A stretch of 10,539 bases of DNA, taken from CAYZJD01 sp964478455. Its GTDB lineage: Bacteria; Acidobacteriota; Terriglobia; Bryobacterales; Bryobacteraceae. The translations under genes were made by a program, and so were the position numbers. The stretch spans positions 1 through 10,539 of the forward strand of contig CAYZJD010000144.1 in the NCBI GenBank assembly GCA_964478455.1, written 5' to 3'. Below, one piece after another: positions 5,912 to 10,539 of the stretch. Position 1 is the stretch's first letter. Every line of letters begins with the position of its first letter. The notes under the pieces are model-generated. The model saw only the letters and a list, made by a program, of their open reading frames with translations, had not been told where the DNA came from and searched no databases.

Positions 5912-5963
5912 GCGGAGAACGCTCTCCGCTTCGCCGGGCGCGGGGAACATGCGGGCTGTCCCC
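5912..5963 (-). repeat. REP-like hairpin repeat, copy 2
   Basis: The 21-bp core (5963..5943) is identical to copy 1 at 2085-2105 and inverted relative to it. On the minus strand it begins 8 nt after the hexosaminidase stop codon. Here the stem is reinforced by an outer inverted repeat, GCGGGG (5940-5945) with CCCCGC (5962-5967). A second perfect hairpin follows (GCGGAGA, 4-nt loop, TCTCCGC, 5912-5929), again as in copy 1. No U-tract follows, so as a terminator it would be atypical; mRNA 3'-end protection is an alternative role. Confidence 0.72.
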
Positions 5964-5971
5964 CCGCACGT

Positions 5972-7576
5972 TCACCGCTTCCCCAGTGGCCGGAAGTTGA
6001 CGCCGAGGGCCCGCCAGCGTTCTTCCTGGGCTTTCAGGCGCTCTTTGAACGAGGCGAGGTCCTTGCTCTGCTTCGGCGTCCAGGTCATCTCAGCCACCGC
6101 CGCGAGACGCGGGAAGGCCATGTACTCCAGGTGCTGCGTGGTCCGGATGTACTCGGTCCAGAGGTTGCCCTGGGCGCCCAGCACGCGCTTGCCTTGCTCG
6201 GGCGTCAGTTCCGCTGGCACAGGTTCGTAGGCGTACACCTTCTCGAGCGGCACGAAGCCGCCGATCGCCAGGGGTTCCTGCGGGTCTTTGGACTGATAAT
6301 AGTCTAGATACAGGTAGTCGGTCGGGGTCATCACGACGTCGTGACCGGCCTTGGCCGCCGCGATCCCGCCTTCGGTTCCGCGCCACGACATGACGGTCGC
6401 GCCCGGCGCGAGGCCGCCCTCGAGGATCTCGTCCCAGCCGATCAGCCGCCGCCCGCGGGACGTCAGGAACTGATCCATGCGCCGGATGAAGTAGCTCTGC
6501 ATCTCCGCTTCGTCCTTCAGGCCCAGTTCTTTGATCCGCGCCTGCACCTGGGGGCTCGCCTTCCACTCATCCTTGGGCGCCTCGTCGCCCCCGACGTGGA
6601 TGAACCGGCCCGGAAACAGCTCGATCACTTCGCCGAGCACGTCCTGCAAGAACAAGATGGTCCTCTCGCTCGGATTGAAGATGCTCTTGTAAACACCCCA
6701 GTAAGTGCCGACCTCGAGCTGCTTGCCGGTGCTGCCCAGCTCCGGGTAGGCCGCGATCGCCGCCGTCGCATGGCCCGGCATCTCGATCTCCGGCACCACG
6801 TTCACAAACCGCTCTCGCGCGTAAGCCACGATCTCGCGGATGTCCTGCTGCGTGAAAAACCCGCCGTGCGGCTTTCCGTCGAACTCCTTCGACTGCCGCT
6901 CGTGACCGAGGCGCGTCTGCTTTCGCTTCGAGCCGATCTCGGTCAGCTTGGGGTACTTCTTGATCTCGATCCGCCAGCCTTGATCGTCGGTCAGGTGAAG
7001 CTGAAGCGTGTTGATCTTCTGCATCGCTATGAGGTCGATGAACTTCAGCAGCCGCTCCTTCGGCATGAAGTGCCGCCCCACGTCCACCAGCGCCCCGCGC
7101 CACACGAAGCGGGGGTGATCTTCAACCTTCAGACAGGGCACGTCCCACGACACGCCCTTCTGAACGCTGCTCGCGAAGATCGCCGGCGGCAGCAGTTGTC
7201 TGAACGACTGCGTGCCATAGAACACGCCCGCCGGCTTGGGGGCGCGGATGATGATCCGCTTCGGCCTCACCTCCAGCGTGTAGCCCTCCTCGCCCAGCCG
7301 CGCCAGCCCGGGGTCGATCGCCAGCGCGACGCTATTGTCCTTCGGCTTTCCACGCTGTACCGGCAGGGTCCACCCGGTGGCCGGGGCGAGCAACCGCGCC
7401 AGCATCTCGCCCACCTGTCTTGTCGCCCGGTCAGTGAGAATCACCGTGTCCTGCGCCAGCGTGAACGTTCCTTCCGTCACGGTTGCGCTCACCGGTTTGG
7501 GAATGATCGGAACCTCGGAGGCGCCGGCCGCGAGGCCAAGCGACGAAACACAGATCAGGGATAGAAGAAACCGCAT
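5972..7576 (-). CDS. Exported beta-N-acetylhexosaminidase, GH20
   Basis: Retaining exo-hexosaminidase that removes terminal GlcNAc or GalNAc by substrate-assisted catalysis. ATG 7576 gives 534 residues beginning MRFLLSLICVSSLGLAAGA, a clean Sec signal; GGAGG lies 5 nt before it, so it is preferred over ATG 7588. The GH20b N-terminal domain starts at IPKPVS and the catalytic barrel near FVWRGALVDVGRHF. Family motifs follow: QLHLTDDQGWRIEIKKYP, PEIEMPGHA, and the catalytic Asp-Glu pair in HVGGDEAP (D331, E332), then IGWDEI, MSWRG and the aromatic LYLDYY segment lining the sugar site. Length and all key residues are intact. It is last in a four-gene operon, one nucleotide after the methyltransferase-like gene, and is followed by the hairpin repeat. 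Likely acts in the periplasm or outside the cell on chitin- or peptidoglycan-derived or glycan material. Confidence 0.96.
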   Translation of the reverse strand: MRFLLSLICVSSLGLAAGASEVPIIPKPVSATVTEGTFTLAQDTVILTDRATRQVGEMLARLLAPATGWTLPVQRGKPKDNSVALAIDPGLARLGEEGYTLEVRPKRIIIRAPKPAGVFYGTQSFRQLLPPAIFASSVQKGVSWDVPCLKVEDHPRFVWRGALVDVGRHFMPKERLLKFIDLIAMQKINTLQLHLTDDQGWRIEIKKYPKLTEIGSKRKQTRLGHERQSKEFDGKPHGGFFTQQDIREIVAYARERFVNVVPEIEMPGHATAAIAAYPELGSTGKQLEVGTYWGVYKSIFNPSERTILFLQDVLGEVIELFPGRFIHVGGDEAPKDEWKASPQVQARIKELGLKDEAEMQSYFIRRMDQFLTSRGRRLIGWDEILEGGLAPGATVMSWRGTEGGIAAAKAGHDVVMTPTDYLYLDYYQSKDPQEPLAIGGFVPLEKVYAYEPVPAELTPEQGKRVLGAQGNLWTEYIRTTQHLEYMAFPRLAAVAEMTWTPKQSKDLASFKERLKAQEERWRALGVNFRPLGKR

Positions 7577-7577
7577 A

Positions 7578-8606
7578 TCAGCCTCCATGTTCTCTTGCCA
7601 CTCGAATCATCGTCTTCAGATTCTCCGCCGGCGTCTCGGCCGGGATGGCGCACCCTGCATTGAGAATGAACCGCGGGGTGTCGGAGAAAAGCGCCAGCAG
7701 CTCCCGCGTCTTCTGCTCCACAAGCGCCGGCGTGCCGAGGGCGAGCACGCCGCTCGGATCGATGTTGCCCACGAATGTGGTCCGGTCTTTCATGAGCCGG
7801 TGCGCCAGCCCCACGTCCGTCTTATGGTCCAGCTCGAGCGCGTCCGCGCCGGTGAAGATCATCTCCGCCAGGATGCGGTCCGTCTTTCCGCAAATGTGAA
7901 GCATGTACGGCAGGCCCAGCTCATGCGCGCACGCCGCCACCCGCCGCTCGTACGGGAGCGCGAACTCGCGGTAGAGCTTGGGCGAGGCAAGCTCCGGCCC
8001 CGCCGGGCTGTCCCCGTTGGACACCATGTGCGCGCCCGTCTCGCCCATCAACCGAAGAAACTGCGTCGTCGCCTCCGAGCAGTACTCCAGAAGCCCGTGC
8101 GCCAGTTCGTAGTTGTCCGGATCGCTCAGATCCATCAGCCAGTCCGCCGTGCCCCGCATGGCGCAGGCCAGCGAGAACGGCGCCTGGTCGCAGTTGCCGC
8201 GGATGAAGAAATCCGAACCGTATTTCCGCGCGAGGAGCCGCGTCGCCTCGAGCCACACGTGGATGCCGGGATATTTCTCCACGTCGGGCGGCGGCAGCTC
8301 GCGCACGTCGTCAAGCCGCTCCAGCCGGCGCCCGGCGAGGGGAGCGGGCATATCGTCCGGGAATTCCACGGGAACGCCGACGGCTCCGGCCAGCGTCGAG
8401 GTGTCGATGTCCACCAGAATGCCGTCGTAGCCGTATTTCTCCACCGCCTCGCCGAACACCCGCGCCACCGTTTCCGGGTTCTCCCGGTACTCTTTCATGG
8501 TGACGCCCGCTTCGCAAGCCGCCAACAGAAAGTTGTGCAGCATCACCGGCGTGCGATCCGGCCAGCGCCCGCCCAGCGCGGCTGCTATGCGATGGTATCC
8601 GTTCAT
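7578..8606 (-). CDS. Uroporphyrinogen decarboxylase-family (MtaA/MtbA-like) protein
   Basis: 342-residue TIM-barrel protein of the UroD superfamily, closer to the corrinoid-dependent methyltransferase branch than to HemE. It carries the zinc-type pattern H-x-C ... C: H237 and C239 in LHICGKT and C319 in NAGCAIP, which in MtaA/MtbA/CmuA proteins hold the zinc that activates a thiol acceptor. Other family segments are YDGILVDIDTS (60-70) and FVGNIDPSGVL (278-288). The HemE N-terminal arginine-rich motif is not seen. ATG 8606 overlaps the esterase stop as ATGA, so the longer open frame upstream is ignored. Predicted cytoplasmic: no signal. No corrinoid protein or methyltransferase partner lies nearby, so the methyl donor and acceptor are unknown. 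Many such orphan members sit in carbohydrate-gene regions of soil bacteria with no assigned function. Confidence 0.85.
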   Translation of the reverse strand: MNGYHRIAAALGGRWPDRTPVMLHNFLLAACEAGVTMKEYRENPETVARVFGEAVEKYGYDGILVDIDTSTLAGAVGVPVEFPDDMPAPLAGRRLERLDDVRELPPPDVEKYPGIHVWLEATRLLARKYGSDFFIRGNCDQAPFSLACAMRGTADWLMDLSDPDNYELAHGLLEYCSEATTQFLRLMGETGAHMVSNGDSPAGPELASPKLYREFALPYERRVAACAHELGLPYMLHICGKTDRILAEMIFTGADALELDHKTDVGLAHRLMKDRTTFVGNIDPSGVLALGTPALVEQKTRELLALFSDTPRFILNAGCAIPAETPAENLKTMIRVAREHGG

Positions 8607-9232
8607 TGTTGCTCGAGCAGGAATTTCCTCGTTCCGTCCCACATCCGGTCCAGAACGTCCGTCAGTTCGTGATCCGAGTCCACCAGTTCGAGCCGCACAT
8701 TCGGCCGCGCGGCGGCGAACTCCCGGGACAAGTCTGCCTGCACCACCGTGTCGCGCGTCCCGTGGAAAATCAGCACCGGCTGCGTCACGTCCGGATAGTC
8801 CTCGTAGGTGAGGCCGTCTTCGATCAGCCCGTATCCCACCTGCCGCTCCCTGCCTTCGCCGTAGTGGTACACGGTGAGGCGGCCCGTTCGTTTCCACTGT
8901 TCCATGGCCGCCGGCCCAAGAGCCTCCGCCCATCGCCTGGCGAACCCGAACGCCGGCGCCAACAGCACCAGCTTATGCACTTCCGAATGGCGCGCCGCGT
9001 ACAGAGCAGCCAGGTAACCGCCCATGCTCGAGCCGACGAGCGACACTGGTTCTCCGCCCGCCAGCCGTTCGACCACCGCCAGTTGCCCGCTGATGGTCAG
9101 GCCCTCGAAGTCGCCTTCGGCGAGGTCCGGCACCGCCAGCTCGATCCCGTGCTCGCGGAAACGCTCCGAGAAATGCCGCGCCTTCTTGGAGGCCGGCCCC
9201 GAGGCGAAGCCGTGCAGGTAGATGAATCTCAC
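8603..9232 (-). CDS. YqiA-like alpha/beta-hydrolase esterase
   Basis: Compact 209-residue alpha/beta hydrolase of the YqiA/UPF0227 type, probably a cytoplasmic carboxylesterase; no signal peptide. It opens with the oxyanion-loop strand FIYLHGFASGP (3-13). The nucleophile elbow GSSMGG gives S69, D161 follows in FHGTRD, and H188 lies in DSDHEL, completing the triad in the right order. The start is GTG 9232, overlapping the upstream gene's TGA as GTGA, with GAAGGAG 3-4 nt before it; no better ATG exists. Its own stop overlaps the next start as ATGA. The tight coupling points to a shared process, perhaps deacylating a substituted sugar or product handled by its neighbours, but the substrate cannot be read from sequence. 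Confidence 0.9.
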   Translation of the reverse strand: MRFIYLHGFASGPASKKARHFSERFREHGIELAVPDLAEGDFEGLTISGQLAVVERLAGGEPVSLVGSSMGGYLAALYAARHSEVHKLVLLAPAFGFARRWAEALGPAAMEQWKRTGRLTVYHYGEGRERQVGYGLIEDGLTYEDYPDVTQPVLIFHGTRDTVVQADLSREFAAARPNVRLELVDSDHELTDVLDRMWDGTRKFLLEQQ

Positions 9233-10140
9233 CGCTCCTTCGACACCTCCATCGGCACTTCGGTGAACTTGATGTCCGTGTCGGCGGCGAATCTCCGGAA
9301 CGGCGAGTACTGGAACAGGTTCTCCACCACCAGTTGCGACGCCACCGTTTGCCGGTGCACTACCGAGGCCGGCGCGAGGAAGCCGTGCTGAGTCATTACG
9401 TAGTCTACCGTCGCTTCGTCCGTCACGGTCTCCTCGCCGCGCCGGCGCGACACACGCAGGACGACGCGGAGCGGGAGCCAGTCCGCATGGCGCGCCCAGA
9501 CTTCTCCCTCGAGCGCCCTGCGAATCACGCGGCGCCCCTCGAAGATCGTCATACCTTCGCCTTCCTTCTGCCGGAACCGGTAGCGGGCAGCAGCGTCCGC
9601 GCCGATGCGCCCGTCGCCGGCCCCCTGGAACTCGTAGCCGTCCTGCCGCCGTTTCTCGAATAGAAGGATGATCTGGCCGAAGTCCGAAGCCGCCCCCTGA
9701 AGGCCGTGCTTCTCGAAGCTTTCGAGCAGCCGCCGCTTAAGGCGATCGTCGCTCGACCGCATCCCCTCGGCCAGCTTCCGCCGCGCCTTCTCGCTGGTGG
9801 TCACCCGCCGGCCGTCCACCGAAACCACCTGCCGGAATTCGTGCAGCGTGTCGGGCGAGTCGCGGAACGTAGCGTAGGTGTACTCGGAGACGATCTCACG
9901 GGTCTGCCACTTCACCTCCGGCGGGCGTGTCGCGGCCGCCCCGATCCGCGGCCGGAAGCGCGACGGTCCCTTGCGCGCCCGCTGCCGCAGCATCTCCTGG
10001 GCCAGCACGTTGGGGGCGTTCATCCGGAACGCCTCGGCTTCCTCCGCCAGCCGCGACAGCCCGCGCGCGAGGCGCGCATCCTGCGCCTGGGCAGCCCCGC
10101 AGACAACCAGCAGCGCCGCCCAAATCACCCGATGACTCAA
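9229..10140 (-). CDS. Exported protein of unknown function, possibly LolA-like fold
   Basis: About 303 residues if started at TTG 10140: a short basic start, the hydrophobic segment VIWAALLVVCGAAQA and a likely cleavage before QDARLARG. The mature part begins with a charged helix, then alternating strands such as YTYATFRDSPDTLHEFRQVVSVDGRRV and the pair RRVIRRALEGEVWARHADWLPLRVVLRVS, ending near SQLVVENLFQYSPFRRFAADTDIKF. This strand-rich layout, with 'enzyme-free' turns and a late F-x-x-Y-x-x-F segment, recalls the LolA-like proteins abundant in Acidobacteria, but I cannot name a family. TTG 10152, TTG 10155 and GTG 10128 are alternative starts; none has a strong Shine-Dalgarno. The open frame extends further up only as antisense of the divergent gene. 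First gene of the operon; overlaps the esterase by 4 nt. Confidence 0.7.
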   Translation of the reverse strand: MSHRVIWAALLVVCGAAQAQDARLARGLSRLAEEAEAFRMNAPNVLAQEMLRQRARKGPSRFRPRIGAAATRPPEVKWQTREIVSEYTYATFRDSPDTLHEFRQVVSVDGRRVTTSEKARRKLAEGMRSSDDRLKRRLLESFEKHGLQGAASDFGQIILLFEKRRQDGYEFQGAGDGRIGADAAARYRFRQKEGEGMTIFEGRRVIRRALEGEVWARHADWLPLRVVLRVSRRRGEETVTDEATVDYVMTQHGFLAPASVVHRQTVASQLVVENLFQYSPFRRFAADTDIKFTEVPMEVSKER

Positions 10141-10160
10141 TCGCCCGATCAACAAATCGC

Positions 10161-10168
10161 AGTATACT
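10161..10168. promoter_or_regulatory. Palindromic divergent -10 element
   Basis: AGTATACT is its own reverse complement, so TATACT is presented on both strands (10163-10168 on plus, 10166..10161 on minus). It sits between the divergent starts at 10140 (minus) and 10189 (plus), at a suitable -10 distance for both. The minus-strand leader would be very short or absent. No clear -35 box is visible on either side. Confidence 0.5.
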
Positions 10169-10188
10169 TCTTTGCTTCGGAGCGACCC

Positions 10189-10539
10189 ATGTCTGATCTC
10201 GTCCGCCGCGATTTTCTGAAGCTCGCCGCTTCGCCGGCTGTTTTCGCGCCGGCCGCGACGCCGCTCGCCGCGCAGCCGCTGGAGCAGCGTGTCCCTCTCC
10301 GTTTCCGCCAGGTCCATCTCGACTTCCACACCAGCGAGAAGATCGCGGGAGTCGGCGAAGCCTTCGACCCCGAGGAGTTCGTCTCGACGCTCGAAAAGGC
10401 GCACGTCAATTCCATTACGTGCTTCGCGCGCTGCCACCACGGCTGGATCTACTTCGACACGAAGAAACACCCCGAGCGCCGCCATCCGCACCTCAGGCGC
10501 AACTTGCTCAAGGAGCAGATCGAAGCCTGCCACCGGCGC
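10189..10539 (+). CDS. Tat-exported putative glycoside hydrolase (GHL6-like), N-terminal part
   Basis: The first 117 residues of a protein that continues past the window. It begins MSDLVRRDFLKLAAS, a textbook Tat motif (RRDFLK), followed by an Ala/Pro-rich stretch ending near LAAQ. The mature N-terminus reads LRFRQVHLDFHTSEKI, GVGEAFDPEEFVSTLEKAHVN and SITCFARCHHGWIYFDT, the opening of the 'hypothetical glycosyl hydrolase 6' (GHL6) barrel, where a first strand is followed by a helix and a CxxxxHG-type strand. Members often continue into a beta-galactosidase-like trimerisation domain, which cannot be checked here. CGGAG at 10178-10182 lies 6 nt before the ATG. It diverges from the hexosaminidase operon across a shared -10, suggesting joint regulation. 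Family call is from recognised motifs; substrate unknown. Confidence 0.8.
   Translation, partial: MSDLVRRDFLKLAASPAVFAPAATPLAAQPLEQRVPLRFRQVHLDFHTSEKIAGVGEAFDPEEFVSTLEKAHVNSITCFARCHHGWIYFDTKKHPERRHPHLRRNLLKEQIEACHRR

Noticed and set aside
6341..8672. Two overlapping plus-strand open frames of over 400 codons
   Set aside because: They lie antisense to the GH20 and UroD-like genes, are rich in Arg, His and Leu as expected for mirror frames, and have no ribosome-binding sites or family features.
8607..8933. N-terminal extension of the UroD-like frame upstream of ATG 8606
   Set aside because: It overlaps the esterase gene and is low-complexity Gly/Arg-rich; the ATGA overlap gives the natural start.
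10141..10533. N-terminal extension of the operon's first gene across the divergent gene
   Set aside because: It is antisense to the Tat-signal gene at 10189 and would bury the export signal well inside the protein.

Overview
The window is GC-rich and looks like an accessory, carbohydrate-oriented stretch of an Acidobacteria-type chromosome (Solibacter/Bryobacter-like). That placement is an inference from three things: GC-rich coding DNA, the Gfo/Idh/MocA + DUF6807 pairing, and several Tat-type signal peptides on putative sugar-active proteins. No rRNA, tRNA or other phylogenetic marker is present to confirm it.

Left part (1-3032, + strand). A complete thiamine thiazole synthase gene (thiG) is followed by a Gfo/Idh/MocA-type oxidoreductase and a DUF6807 ('PmoA'-type) protein, both with twin-arginine export signals. 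A 21-bp hairpin repeat begins 7 nt after the oxidoreductase stop codon and covers the region where the DUF6807 start should be.

Middle part (about 3085-5830). This is a scarred island, mostly on the minus strand and visibly less GC-rich than its surroundings. It holds an intact MntA-type antitoxin nucleotidyltransferase joined to the C-terminal half of its HEPN/HepT toxin, an IS3-family OrfB remnant with a 4-bp duplication frameshift, an orphan C-terminal gene fragment, and what looks like the N-terminus of another transposase. Within it is an intact two-gene unit: a Tat-exported probable beta-propeller protein followed by a 105-residue secreted protein with 12 cysteines. This unit has a near-consensus sigma70 promoter (TTGACA-18-TATGAT) with two perfect 18-bp tandem repeats abutting the -35 box. 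It is the best candidate in the window for something undescribed.

Right part (5972-10140, minus strand). A tightly coupled four-gene operon: an unrecognised exported protein, a YqiA-like esterase, a UroD/MtaA-family methyltransferase-like protein and an exported GH20 beta-N-acetylhexosaminidase. Adjacent genes overlap by 4 nt (GTGA, ATGA) or are separated by 1 nt. A second, inverted copy of the 21-bp hairpin repeat starts 8 nt after the operon's last stop codon, so the two copies bracket the DUF6807 gene and the island. Divergent from the operon, across a palindromic AGTATACT -10-like element, begins a Tat-exported putative glycoside hydrolase (GHL6-like) that runs off the window end.

Overall: thiamine synthesis at the left edge, then exported sugar-modifying or sugar-degrading enzymes interrupted by a decayed mobile/toxin-antitoxin island carrying a secreted propeller/Cys-rich peptide pair.
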